Position numbers and translations under genes: made by a program
Shown: positions 26,163-39,255 of the stretch, one piece after another
Numbering within the stretch: position 1 is the first letter of the stretch
Layout of the letters: each line of letters opens with the position of its first letter
Notes under the pieces: model-generated
Databases searched by the model: none
What the model was told of the DNA's origin: nothing
The model's input: only the letters and a program-made list of their open reading frames with translations
Assembly: GCF_910596095.1 (NCBI RefSeq)
Contig: NC_056536.1
Coordinates: 18,275,291 to 18,339,290, forward strand
Direction of reading: 5' to 3'
Source of the DNA: Thunnus maccoyii
Lineage: Eukaryota; Chordata; Actinopteri; Scombriformes; Scombridae
Length of the DNA: 64,000 bases

Positions 26163-26982
26163 GATGACGGCTCCGGCCACAACCCACCTTCAACACAAGG
26201 ACATTTCCATTAATTTTGTGGTGCTGTAGAACTTTATAGAGTATGAGAGAGAGACAGACTGGGGAGCAAGAGATGAGAAATGCACTTGGATTTAAAACAA
26301 TTTGAAAAATGAAATATTTTTGAGTGTTTATTACTACTTGTAAGCAAAAAATTATTGATATTCATCAAGGTAAATTCCATTATGCAGCATCAACAAAACT
26401 AGAATCAATGCATGTGGCAATACTGAACTCAGGTTTCAAGATGGGTTTTCTTCCACATTAAAAAAGCATTAGACCAAAATATCTACCACAAAGTGCGAGC
26501 ACAGAGCAGTATTTGTTTTCATAGCTGATGAATTCAAGAGGAATCGCAATCAGCAAAATGTAAAGAAATTAATGCAGCCGTCTCCGGTATGTTTTGAAAA
26601 CACAGAGCAGTTTTAATTAATCTATTAAAAGTAATATACAAACCCTTAAGTGTGTAGTCTTTGTACAGTCATCTAATAACAAACAAAAGACATTTTTGTG
26701 GTTATAGAGAATTTGCTGTATCCTCAAATCAGCAACAGATGGAATTCACCAGCATACGCCACTACCCACAATGCCAGCCTAGAAATATAGTTTGCTTCTT
26801 AAATTTGTTAGTAAGTAAAAAATATGAAAACTCTACATCTGATTCCTGAGAAAAAAAAAACTTTCTTTAATGACTGAATATAAAATTTGTTTTAGTCATT
26901 TTTTCCAAGTAAAAATGCCAAACATTAGCTGGTTCTTGCCTCTGCAATGTGAGGATTGGATGCTTCTCTTTGTCATACATTA

Positions 26983-27709
26983 CAGGGTTCAACGTTAATG
27001 TTTTTTTTTGCCCGACCGGGCAAGTGGGTCAGAAATCTACTAATTTTTACTTGTCCCTATACAAATTATTTTATTTATAAGTGGTTATCAAATAACAGAG
27101 ACCTAAGTTTATTGTCAAGTTTCATCTTTATTTAAGTAAATGAAGCAGAACAAGGACACAGAGTGTCTTTGATGCGAAGCAACAAACATTCTTGCATATT
27201 GAAAATGGTATGACCCATCCCCTATATTTCACTGAACACTAACTTCTTTTGATCAGCCCACTTTCTTTCAAATAATGGAATAGACTCCGTAAACTGATGG
27301 CAAATACATTTTTAGACTAATTTCTTCCACTCTAGGCTTCCTGATTTCCCTCTTTAATGTTTCTCGTTATCAAAAGTAGTTATGGCAGTGAAAAAAAACA
27401 TACTCCACTGATTCCTCTATTTGAATGCTCACATAGTCCTGAGGGATGTTTGTTTCACACATCACACTACTAGCCTACTCAATTCTTGATTGGCCAATGG
27501 CGTGTGCCAATATTCTCTGATGCGTGCTAGAGGAGGCGGTTATGCTGTGTGCCAGAGAATAAGAACATAATTATTGATGCAAGGATGACTGAAAAAAATA
27601 GCAAACTTTTTTTTAAATTCACTTGCCTGACAGGGCAAGTGAATTTACAAGCCCAACGTAGCATTTTACTTGCCTCGGGCAATTGGGCAAACCTTATTGT
27701 TGAACCATG
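26983..27709. mobile_element. hAT-like non-autonomous element with GGGCAAGT termini
   Basis: The left end, CAGGGTTCAACGTTAATG, then 'gcccgaccgggcaagt', is mirrored by the right end, whose complement is CATGGTTCAACAATAAGG, then 'ttgcccgaggcaagt'. Flanks TACATTA and TACTATA may be a decayed target duplication. There is no coding frame of note. Confidence 0.55.
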
Positions 27710-27799
27710 TACTATAGCAAACTTGAATATCTTTTGGTTTTGGACTGCCAGTTGCACAGAAGAAGAAATATGAAGACGTCACCTTGGACTGTGGGAAAT

Positions 27800-27884
27800 T
27801 ACAATGAACATTTTCACAATTTTCTGACATTTCATAGACAACACAATTAATTGAGAAAATAACTGTTAGTTGTAGCCCTAGAAC
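27800..27884. repeat. end fragment of the 'tagttgcagctc' repeat family
   Basis: 'aattaattgagaaaataactg', then 'ttagttgtagcccta', is the terminus of the same family as 29545-29895, truncated on its left. Confidence 0.45.
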
Positions 27885-29544
27885 AACGTTTTGTTTACAA
27901 TGGGAAGTGGCTTTACAAGCTGTAGATCACCTTGCAAATCTAACTCCCTGATGAAACAGTTGAATGACAAGGTTGATGTATCATAATTTCAAATAATACA
28001 CTTTTTAAAAATTTTTTTCATTGCCATTATGTTGATCACAGCTTTAGAAGGAGGCGTTACTATTATCACCATCAGTGGTGCTGACCACTCAAATCTGTTG
28101 TTCTTACTTATGAACTTTTCAGAGACAAGAGTGAATCCTACTAAAGTTCTTAATTTCCGCGTCACCAATTAAAATCAGATCTGCTTTATGAATGAGGCCC
28201 AATGAGAGGCAGTTCAAGAAAATAAACTCTGCCTCGCCAACCTACATCACTCAGACAGTGATGGATGGACCAGACCAGGATTAACTCTGTGGCTGCCAAG
28301 AAGGGTGACAGATTTCTGGGGGCTCCAAATGTCTCCACACTTCACCTAGAGTGAGATCAGATTCACCTGAAGTTGTTTACAGTTCCCATGGATACCGGGT
28401 GTATTAATAACTCTGGTATTCAGGGTTAAAGACTTAACAGGCAAAATGACAAAACATTGAGAACTTGTAAATTTATAAAAGACACCGACCAAGGTCAACA
28501 AATACACTACCACTTGGTCGCGTTATGAAGGCTACAAATTAAAACAACAAGTTAGTGATGACAAGACCAGTTAGTTATTTTCCTTTGAATAATCCATGAG
28601 AAACTAGAACAGGCAATTCTTAAGCCATACTAACTTCCCAAAAGCCTGCAACCTTGCCTGCGTAGGCTACATGAGGAAATTACACATTCCTTTGTTATTG
28701 TTGAGGATGCTCCAAGTCTCCTCAAAAGCAGGCACACATATGCAACATGAATGCTGCCTGGTCTGTAATGTTTTCCAGAGTGTGGCTAACATGGTCCCTG
28801 CCACAAAGGAACCACAGAGGATCAGTGTGGTCGCAGAGCTTCCCCCGCTGTGGTGTGCTTATTGGACACACTCAGCACAGGGCCTTCCCAGTTTCAATCA
28901 CTGCTGACAGGACTGTGCTGTTGCCATAGAGATCAGACAGACCCTAGTGAGATGGTTAGGAAAGAGCAAAGCCTAAAAGAACATTTTGATATTCAAGGGG
29001 AGGGGATGTGACGGTCTTGAGTTTTATTGTGCAAGAAGTCGGCCAATGGGAAGATGTTGTTGCTCTAGGGTCTGTTTGCCCTGACTGGAGCTGATTAATC
29101 CTAATGTTCAGTGTGGGGTCACGGAGAGTCCTGGCCCTTTTTAACAGCTCAAAAAACATATATAACATTGTCTTATCGCCTTTATAATTAAGGACCTTTC
29201 CTAATTTTATAATAGGTTATTGTTTGCGTTAGACGTCTCTGGGGTATAAGTGACCTCAAACATAAGTAACATCACTAGATAAGCAGGTTTCCAACCTCAG
29301 GGTAAATTTTAAGGGCATAAGATGATTAAATTATGTTTACTTTTTCAGATGTGTTTAAGTTTTTCTTTTCTCTTGTGAAATACTGGATACTAACCTCTTT
29401 AGGCCTTGAAAGCTATCAAATATGACAAACTGACATGAAAATATGCCACTTTGGTTGAACCTCTCACAGCTCACACCCACACAAAGACCATAACCTGTAA
29501 TGATGCACCATAGGTATACATCGCCTAAGTCACAAGACTAGAGC

Positions 29545-29895
29545 TGCAACAATTGGTTGATCAACTGGTTTGTCGATTGACGGATAATTCATTGCTGATT
29601 TTTTTTTTTTATGATTGATTTACTGCTCATTTTCTAAGGGGGAAAAAAACTCCAAAATTCTCTGGTTCCAGCTTCTTAAATGGGAATATTTGCTAGCTTC
29701 TTTAGTCCTCTATGATAGTAAACAGAGTATCTTTAGGTTGTGGACTGGTCGGGACAAAACAAAACATTATAAGTTGTATTTTTGGCTTTGGGAAACAGTG
29801 ACTGACGTGTTTCAACATTTTCTGGACCAAACAACTAACGGACTAATTGAGAAAATAATCAGCAGATAAATGGATAATGATATAATTGTAACTTA
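29545..29895. repeat. non-autonomous DNA transposon, 'gctgcaac...ttgat' family
   Basis: It starts 'gagctgcaacaattggttga' and has the interior order 'ggttccagcttcttaaatg', 'ctatgatagtaaacag', 'tggactggtcgggacaaaac', 'ttgggaaacagtgac', 'aattgagaaaataatcag'. That order is characteristic of a highly abundant teleost repeat that begins with the complement of 'gttgcagctcta'. Confidence 0.55.
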
Positions 29896-31319
29896 CAATC
29901 CTACACAAGACAAAAAGGTTGGGGACAGTAATGTCTTGCAGTGCATAGCAAAACATGAACTATCTCCTTGTTTGGTGTGATAATGGATCATAGTCACTGC
30001 TGTACTTTGTCACTCTAATCAAATTAGTAAACTCAGTCTGTGGTAAAGAGAAAGATTACTGATTTAAAACACTGTATGAGGCAACTGATTTTGCAGTTGC
30101 CTCATACAGTGAGTAAAAGTAATGTCAAAAAAAACTTGGAATTGTTAACTTTGATTAAAATCACTTCAGTTAACTCCAATGTCAATGCAACATTATTAAC
30201 AGTAAATAGCCCAGTATTGTGTAGCAAGACTGATTGTACTGCTTAGCAAGTTGGCCAAGATTTGGGAAATGATACAACTGGAGTGGGCAGTCACAGCTGT
30301 GATGCAAAGTTAGGACATTAAACATTGAGGGGATATGCAGCTTTGCCAGTTTCAATATAGCTCCCAGTGGCCAAAAGGTCAGGTGTTTAGTGCAGTGAGG
30401 AGCCAGTAGAGCATTGAGCTAAATACAGCTATGAGCTCAGCAAACACTGACAAGACACATGCACATTACAGTCTGCCTGCTGCTCCAATGGGAACACCAG
30501 TGACATTATGAGAAGAGCCGGGCTAGATTTCACCACAGCACTTTCAGATTTCCACGGCCGTTTCATCAAACTCCTACAGGCTTTTGTTGTTTTTAAACAC
30601 AGCAAAATGAACCAAACTTTAAGCACATGGATTAATACGGTCCTAAAAGTCAAATAACAAATCACATCAGTTTGATAAATCAGTCAGGACACGAACAAAA
30701 GGTGTTATTTCGCCTCTGACTTCTGTTGGACCCACAGGAACAGTTTCACATGTTGGTAAAACTTTCACAACAACAAGAAATGAATCCCATCTGCCAGCAT
30801 GTAGTTAGAGGGAAAATGAAATCACATTCAACGGTTGGAAGCCGTTAAAGCAACTGTGAGTTGGCAAAAATCCGTCGTTGATGACCAAAAAAGAAGGAAA
30901 ATACTCATTGTAGCTTAGCCTAGCAGTTATTAAAATACTATCTAAAGCTTGTAAAGTATAACGAGAAATGTATTTTTGAATCTTTCTGTGGATATATCAC
31001 ACACAAGCCGCTGCTAACACACTCGAGCTGACATGCTAACGTAGTTGGTTAGCTTGCGGGCTAATATTACCTCAACAAACTCCAACTAAAGTCCGAGGGA
31101 CGATTAAAAAGTCATTGTAATTACAACACGGGTGGCTGAGGAAAGTACAGATAGACTCCCTGCTAAACACACGAGGCTCTGAATCAGCAAAGCGGCAGCG
31201 GGGAAAATGCGAAATATGTCAAATATCCCAAAACTTCAGGCAGACACGAAGCGAAGCAGCTGCTGCAGCAGCATGAAAGTTGCAGCACACAACAAAGAAC
31301 TATGTGAGAGCGCACTCAC

Positions 31320-31440
31320 CTTACAAAAGGCTTCCCTGCTCCGCTGCTGCAGGCACACGCTCTTCTCCTCACACTTTGGTTTTGTAAAGCAGATTTGCTT
31401 TCTGAATCGCGACTATTTCCTCGGCGAAAAAAAATAAAAA
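31320..31440 (-). other. tead3: tead3 non-coding first exon (candidate)
   Basis: A strong donor, TTTTGTAAG followed by GTGAGTGCG, ends at 31320. The sequence upstream is GC-rich and lacks in-frame coding similarity, as expected for the 5'UTR exon of a TEAD gene. The 5' limit is arbitrary. Confidence 0.45.
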
Positions 31441-31620
31441 TAACCGTGTTTGACAGAAAAAAGGCGGAATGCCAAGTATGAGTTTGGTATGAAATCAACG
31501 CGCGGACGAGAACGCACAGAGGCGTGGCGTCGAAACACGCGCACACGCAAAAGTTTTGTGGGTCCCAACGCAAACTCCTCCCATGACATCAGCCTCTGGG
31601 CTGGAGAGTAGGGGGATAAG
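31440..31620 (-). promoter_or_regulatory. probable tead3 CpG-rich promoter
   Basis: The segment contains a cluster of CpGs (for example 'aacgcgcggacgagaacgc', 'cgaaacacgcgcacacgc') in an otherwise CpG-poor window, directly upstream of the candidate first exon. No TATA box was seen. Confidence 0.45.
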
Positions 31621-34600
31621 GGAAGGTTGTGTTGTTTTGTTACCTTCCAGAGGACACATATAAGAAGTTATGTCTGAGATTTTAGGATGATTTTTGTCCC
31701 TGTAGAATGTCTTCAGAGTCCAGTTGTCTTAACGTTGGCTGTTTTACCCCGATATACAGCTGTTAATGCAGGCTATAGTCTATATATGAATTATTTTACA
31801 GCTGTAATGATGCAGGGATATGTCAGTGGTTCCCAACCTAGGGGTAAACAAGTAAGAAACAACAAGCAAACACGAGCCCTGTTTCTGCTACATGAAACTG
31901 TATGGCATCTTTGTTTTGTTTATTTTTCTTACTTATTAAGGTAGTTTTACCTGTTCAGGCATCTATAAATGTTCAAATTAAACTTTTCCCCCCCTTTGAA
32001 GATGGTAATGGCAATCCAAATAAATAAACAAACAAGTCTGAGAAGATTAAAAAATTACTCTTTTCTTGTAATTGTTAACAGTTAATAGAAATATGCAAAC
32101 CTTATAACAAGGGGTCGTAATTACTTTGTTTTAAAGGGCCACAAGACACTCAGATAGGTGACCTAAGCAGCTATAAACAATTATGAACTATATTCATTGA
32201 AATTTATGAAAATCTTATGATCAACTGAGAAAAGTGGGACACTGCCCTGGGACCCCAAAAGTCCAGGGGCCAAAAATATGTTTGGAAATATGCGAGCACA
32301 GTATCAGCTGACATGATAAGGGCCTTAAGGTGGATCTTGATTTACAAGATAATCTTTAAAGGGTGTCAAAATATAGCTTTAAGACCTTATTTCATCTTTA
32401 CATGTTGCATATTCCTAAATTAATGCGCTGAATCCAACTACCACATGGCAAATCTGGGTCTAGGTGATATTGTAGCATAGAACAAGTGTACATAATCCAA
32501 ACAGAACAGCAGAATCGGGGAATTAATAGGGGCTCAGAAGCTCATTTTTGCTTTGGGACCCCGCATGTGAATGTTTTTTTGATGTCATTCACATATACAT
32601 GCACACAAACAGTATCACTTTCTATCATAACTGTATTCAAAACCCAACACCACATTCAGGTTTAATAGAAATGGCAGATGAACATAGTCCATATTAAGAT
32701 GAAAAATCCAAAAAAGGTTTTTTTGTTTTTTAATTGCAGTACACACAGTATAGGCCTGGGTGAGTCATTAAAACTCCACACTTTCTCTCTTCATAGGATC
32801 AATATCAATACATAAACTAGCTTCTATTTTATTACAGTTTTTAATTGTATTTTATTTAATACACCAATAAAAGTACACATGGAGTGCATTTTTATTTGCT
32901 GCTGGTTTTAAGTGGCTATATGCACGACAGGAGGCACTCAACAAGATATTATAGAGTAATTCATGATCATTATTTTCACATACAAAGTATTTATTAGTAT
33001 TTTCTTTATGAATTTCATATTCAAGTTCTCTACATAAGAGGAAAAGTCAATTCAACTTAATATGGGTTAGTTTACGATTAGTGATGTGCTGGGACACTGG
33101 GGGAGGGGGCTGTCAAAGCCTCTCAGGGATCCAAATAAGCTTGAGTCAGCCCTGGTTAATGATTTACATCAACTAGAGTATTATTCTCTCCCATAATGAC
33201 AAGGTGCAGTAATTGGAGGAAAAGGCCTTGCCAATGCAGCCGGCACATAACAGTGATTCTATTGTAAAAGCAGATGTAATGGCCTCTTGACAAAATGTCA
33301 CGAGACTGACAAAGAGACTTAAACCCTCTTATTCTCGACATGCCACCAACTGCTGACAATAAGCTCCTGTTTAATGGTACAGATTATGGGCTGACATCTG
33401 ATCTGGATTCCTGTGGGTCCCATTGGTCCCGCAGGAGTCCCAGACACACTAAAGTCTGTTTTCAATAAGTGACATCAGATCAGTACTGCTCAGTGAGGGT
33501 TGATGATGAACATTTTTAAGACTCGCCTGCCCTACATGCACCTATTTTGGGTGCTTTAATACTCTGAATTGATTGACTGAAATGTGATTGTATAAAAGTG
33601 ACAGGACTGGGAAAACATTGGTGATGGCAAAAGTCATGTTTGTGAAGGGGAAGGAGAACAGGACCAGGCAGGACGGGGGAAACATGTCAACCTGTTGACC
33701 TCTTGTTGGACTGATGTTGTCCCTTCATTTGGCCACTGGAGGGGAGTATTACCTAAGTCATGGGTGTTTCAGAGGACAAGGCCACAACTTTCTTGGCACT
33801 GACTGATGAAAAAACGTGACTTCCCAGCCAACAAGCAAGCTTTTTTTTGTAAGCATACAAGTGTTTTGGTTTGGTTTTTATTGGTCCTTTCAGTTTAGGA
33901 AAGCTGCTCAGAACACAAAAGTCACTTTCATCTTCAACTAAACCAAAAATATAATAATAATAAAAACTATACCACAAAACCTTTAAGCTTTAGAGCAAAA
34001 CTAATCAAGAAGAGAATTGATGACTCACATGTATTCACTGGAAATGGAAAAATGCCTCAGAAGGAAACAAACAGTACAGTAGATGATAGATTGCCTAACT
34101 TCAGCTGAATTTCCTTGGAGTTTTTTTTCTTTTTTCAGACATGTGCAAACATGTCCATAACTCAACCTGCCCATACAAAGTTCTTTCTCTTCCCCAGTGA
34201 GGTCTGGGGCATCAGTGGAGATCAGGTAATTATAGGTAGTTAATTTTCCAAGCTTTTAGAAATACATAAAATACATTTGTCTTGATTTAAAGCCTGTCTG
34301 AAATAATAGCTTGGCATTGGCATGACTTTTAAAGAGGTATTCACCCTTCATTTTTATCATTGTTTAGTCAAGGTGTAAGCCTCAATCTACCTCTATTTCA
34401 TGCCTCAATAATTTCCATCTCTGTCTCACTCACTCAGGAACTGGCTGGAGGGCAGACTCTTATAAGAATTATTTATTTTAGTCTCTAGAGTGTAGGTGTT
34501 GGAGAAAGAAAAAGAAAAGAAAACTTTTGCGTTATTTACATCACTCTTGCCTGACTTTACAGAGCAGCAGAGAGGAGATGCAGAGGACGATCTGTACTAC

Positions 34601-36207
34601 AGGAAGAAGGGTCTACTTGATCATAGCATTAATATTATACAACGATGATGATCATGTATGTAGTGAGAATGGAAAATAATGCTGCATACATGTAAGTGCA
34701 ATATCCTTGTTAGTGTGAAATACTTCTACAGATCAGAACTGAGATATACATTTTGCATCTTATATTAGAGTTATTCATAATCTTGAGAAGAAAGTAGGAG
34801 GAATAAAACAACGGGATGTGCAGAAAAGTGGGATTGTTCCTAGAGTATTCCCTTTACAGCTCACAAACTGCATTTACACAAGTTTGCCACTAGATGGGGC
34901 GCCTCATCTTTCTAGAATGAAAATTGCACAAGATGGTAGTTTAATCAGAGACAGTAACAGTGGAATAATCTATCATGGATTTTACGTAAACCTGCTTGTA
35001 AGCAGATACTTTATTACACTCATAAACTATTTGCTTCACTTCTTTAATCTATTATTGACCTCTGTTAGTATCAACAAAGATTTGTTCTTATGTTCAAACA
35101 GAAGAAGGCCTAGGCCAAATTAGTTGTAAACTGGTCTCAGTTTAATACCTGATAAACTTTAAATGCTGCAGTTCTTCAGTTGTCAAGTAGACCCAGACTC
35201 AGCCAATTTGGTGACCTACTTGATCTCAAATGCTGTTACTATTGGCTGCTGTTTTCCATCCATGAGCTAATAGAAGCAAAGGAAAAACTACATCAATCCA
35301 CCTGGTGAATAGCTGGTGCGTAAACCTGTGCTTATTAGCCTCTTTTATAACTTAAAAGAGTCATATATGGATTCAAATGTCACAGGTTCAATGAGGAGCT
35401 TATAATTTAGATATTTCTGCAAATTAAAGAGTGCAGATTGTGTACAGAAGCCCTTCTGCTGTATTCACATGTGATTGTCCTTCCAGCACCAAAGCCTCTC
35501 AGTCAGGTGAGCAGGGGACATATTAGCTTCAGTGTAGATTTTGTTAAGACTTATTCTGTTGGCTTTGTTAGGCCTTTATTTTAGAGTTATTTTTAATCAT
35601 AGTTGGAAACATCAGGCATAATTCTTCATCATAGAATACATTTAATAATCTGATTGCAAAATAATCAGGAAGTGGGCTAATTCTTACTGCAGCACAAATA
35701 TGCAAATTGAATATAAGACCTCCAACTTGTATCTCACGTCATTATCTACTGTTGGCTAATACTTTATATTAAAATTACTTCTTTATCCAATTTTTTTTTA
35801 CACAATACCTCAACAAAACTTGCAGGTAAGACAACACCATTTGTTACCTACAATATGCATTTTGTGCAGTAATAACTTTTTCAAAAGAATCGTTGCATTA
35901 TTAAATAAATATAATAAAATAAAATAAGTCACATATTTCGGTACTGAACCACTGAAAATGCTTTCATTATAGGTTTTCAAACTTTTAAAGTTACTTCAGG
36001 GAAAATAAATCACTGTGATTTAAATCACTAAATGTTTGCTTTGCTTTGTAAGCTTAGTTCAGTTGAGTCAATTAGTCCTGTAATTAAGTAAATCTACAGA
36101 ACATATTACAAAACAAGTTTAGAGAATGTAATAATGGATTAGGCTACTTATTCAGAGGACCTACCTCAATAGTCAATATAGATTGCATATAAATTATTAT
36201 CATTTTT
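31621..36207. other. intergenic, no gene recognised
   Basis: About 4.6 kb between the tead3 promoter and a hAT-like element. Short frames on both strands have no domain, and no RNA gene was detected. Confidence 0.4.
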
Positions 36208-36215
36208 ATGTACTT

Positions 36216-37023
36216 TAGGGGTGGATGAAAAAATCGATGATAATGAATCTCGATTCGTATGTCTTACGATTCTGAATCGATTCACTAACGTCAAAAATCG
36301 ATTTTCTAAATGTTAGTTAATAACGTGATGTTGACAGGATGAAAAAGGCGGAACTCAACTTGCGAGGGCAGTGCAGCACCCGGACAGTCTACAGCGTGCA
36401 CACGCAAGAGTTATCTTGTAGTTCAACTTCAAAAAAGGCAAGCAATTAATTACTAAATAATTACCTTTGCGAGACGAACGTGAAGTATACTGTGAACTTT
36501 CTACGCCTTCACTCGGAGAGTAACATTGTACTACTTGAACTCCAGCAGTAACAAACGGGACCGGCTGACCAACACACACTGCAGCATTAAACAACTTAAA
36601 CCAACTCTGAGGTGAAGAAAATACCTCGGTGCTCAGTCTGTTTCACCTCATAAACTCTGCGCCCGCTCAGTGTCTTGGACAGTGATGGCTTTCCCCAGAG
36701 CACTCCACCTCCCCCTCATCTTGTTATTCTCATACAGACAGGAGACTGTAAGCTGCTTTAAAATTAATTAAATCATTAATGGATGCAGTTAACTTTTTTA
36801 AAACGAAAAGGTGGTGGAACATTTGTCTTATCTGCCAGTTATGTTTCATATTGTATTTCAGTGGAATAAGGACACTAGTGAATAGTTTGTCACAGTATAC
36901 TGGAGCAAGAGACTGAAAATAGTGCCTCCTTTTTTATTTATTCAATCAAGAGTTGATTCTGAAATGAATCGGACACCAAGAATTGGAATCGAATCGTGAG
37001 ATTCCCAAATATTCACACCCCTA
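36216..37023. mobile_element. hAT-like element with TAGGGGTG termini, about 810 bp
   Basis: The left end reads TAGGGGTGGATGAAAAAATC, and the right end is the complement of TAGGGGTGTGAATATTTGGG. Inside each end lies the palindromic 'gaatcgattc' / 'ggaatcgaatcgtgagatt' sequence typical of this family. The flanking octamers ATGTACTT and ACGTAAAG match poorly, so the target duplication is decayed or absent. Confidence 0.6.
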
Positions 37024-38107
37024 ACGTAAAGTATATCGACATTACCATATTCCTGTGAATATTATTGCTTTTTTATATATGTACTACACCTAAGCATTGA
37101 AACAGAAGGCCCCTTTAGCAGGCCTGGATTTCTATTTCGAAACAATGTCCTGCATCTAGCATTTTATGAGTCTGTGTGTGCCTGTGTAAATATATCTGTA
37201 CATACAAGCTCCTGCAAGCTCAACTAAGCTGCTCATGTTATTGATAGTAGGAGAAATAACACTGCAAGTGTGTCCCTGTGTGAACTGGGTGTGAGCACCA
37301 AAACACACTGTTATCAGACTCAGCTGTCACACTCAGTTAAAGAAAGACTAACATCACAACTGTGGCACAGCCTTTAAAAAGCTCTGCGTGATGTCTCGGG
37401 CAATGATTAACTTGTATTTTACATTAGATCCACTGCATGATGCTTCACTGTTGCTCATTATAAGTGCTGAAGGAATGCTGTAAACTACTGAATGGCTGCT
37501 GTGCATTCAGAGTACATCTGCCTCTACAACTGTACACTACAGTCTAGCTGTGACTATATTTGTCCTCCCCTCCTTCTCTCTCTTGCAAGGGGACAGGAGA
37601 ATCAAGAGTTGGATGGCTGCCAAAAGAGGCCGGCCCGCCATGCAGCTGAAACTTTTACAAGCCAAGCAGGAAGAGACACAGGGAGCGATCGAAAAAGAAA
37701 AGGACGAAAAGAAAAAGTGAGAGAGACATCCGAGCTCCTTTCTCTGCCTCTCCCTGTCTCTCTCCTCTCTGTGTCTGTCTGTCTCTCCTCTTTTCTTATT
37801 CCTTGTTAAAGCCGTACTGTATTTGCCCGCCTTCGTTGGCAGGGGGTAAGTGTAGGGCTGGAGTAAGGGACGGGAGGGGAAGAGAGAAGTGGGGGGGACA
37901 TTGGGTTCAGAGAGTTCAGCTGAGGAGAGAAATAAATTCATAAACAACAAAGGAGACGTGACGTCAGGTTGAGGGGCTGTCCAACCTGCTGGCTGAATCT
38001 GAGCCTCCATGGAAGAACCGGATTGTTCGTACCACATGTGTGTGGACTATTGTGGTCTGTTTTGTCTCCGCAGTGAGTGTTTGAGGACCGGTAGAACCCT
38101 CCAAAAA

Positions 38108-38152
38108 TGTGTGTGTTTGTATGTGTGTGTATGTGTGTATGTATGTATGTTT
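38108..38152. repeat. (TG)n/(TATG)n microsatellite
   Basis: Repeats of TGTG and TATG with interruptions. Confidence 0.85.
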
Positions 38153-39212
38153 GGTCACTTTGAGTACTCAATAATTCAGGTATTACAGTAACTGCCACGA
38201 GGAATTAACTGTTTCGCTTGACAAAGACAAAACAAGATTAGTTTTTTGCCCTCAAGTGGTTGCTGTAAGTTTTAAAAGAGAGGGAAAAGTGTTTGTTTGC
38301 AGTTTCATGGTAAAAAAAGTATTCGTTTTTTTTAAAGAATTATTCCCAGCATTTTTAAAAATGACGTCATTTCAGATGTGTGCTCTGTTTGGTTGGCTCT
38401 GCTTGGGATACCCGCTCAAACGCCAGTGATTGGTCCACAGTCAGGCTATAGAGAAGGTCGGCCATTTATGAACAGATGGATTTATGTTTTCTCTCCTAAT
38501 GACTGAAGTCATCTAGAGGCGACTGCTCGCTGATCCAAGATCTGCATTGGTGTTCAAGTGTCTTGCTGGTGTGAGAAAGCAAAGGGAGACCTGGGAAAGA
38601 TGCCAACGACTGAAAAAAAAAAAAAAAAAAGTGACATTCTCTGAAATATCCACCCTCCTCGCTCATTGATTCATTTAGCTGAACTCCCTCAAACCCCTCC
38701 CACTGAGGAGGGCTGATATTATCCCTGATGGAGGGAGAGGACGAATTGAGGGAAGGATGGAGGGAGACGCGGAGAAAAGCAGGCAGAATAAAGATGTCGA
38801 GAAAGACAGTAAGTCTCCCGGGACTCCTCTTTCAGGCAGGAGAACTTGACAACAAATGTCCATCAGTTTATAGAGTTCGGATCTCAAGCCAGTTTGGGCT
38901 TTTTTTTGATCTATTGATTGTCAAAATGTGGTAAGATGGAACAATATGGCAGAAGTGTTGAGATTTGCTTGTCTCTCTCGCCATCTGTCTGTTGCTGCAG
39001 GATAGTATAAGTACGGTACAAGGCGAGCGGTGTGTTTTGAATGTTAGATGATTAACATACAAATGCTCTGAGTACTCCCAGCTGCTGTCCCACTGTTTTG
39101 TGTCACTGTGTTGTCTGCTCACAACAATTTACACGTCCTCTCTGTCTTTTTCTTGTCTTTCTCTCTCACTCTCTTTCTTAACTCTTTTTTCTGACTCCTC
39201 CTCTTTCTGTTC

Positions 39213-39252
<40 letters not shown>
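39213..39252. repeat. (CT)n microsatellite in a polypyrimidine stretch
   Basis: An uninterrupted TC run inside a longer pyrimidine-rich strand (39,120-39,345). Confidence 0.9.

Positions 39253-39255
<3 letters not shown>

Larger units (their letters stand above)
26188..31319 (-). other. tead3 first intron (5.1 kb)
   Basis: It lies between the non-coding first exon and the first coding exon. It holds the hAT-like element at 26983, repeats at 27800 and 29545, and otherwise no recognisable gene. Confidence 0.6.

Noticed and set aside
31207-31573. Open frames in the tead3 promoter and first exon, both strands
   Set aside because: GC-rich sequence without stop codons by chance; no domain, and the donor at 31320 explains the region as 5'UTR.
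37537-38037. Open frame of 166 codons on the minus strand
   Set aside because: Composition is low complexity (Ser, Arg, Glu runs) and the opposite strand has an equally open frame; no family resemblance.
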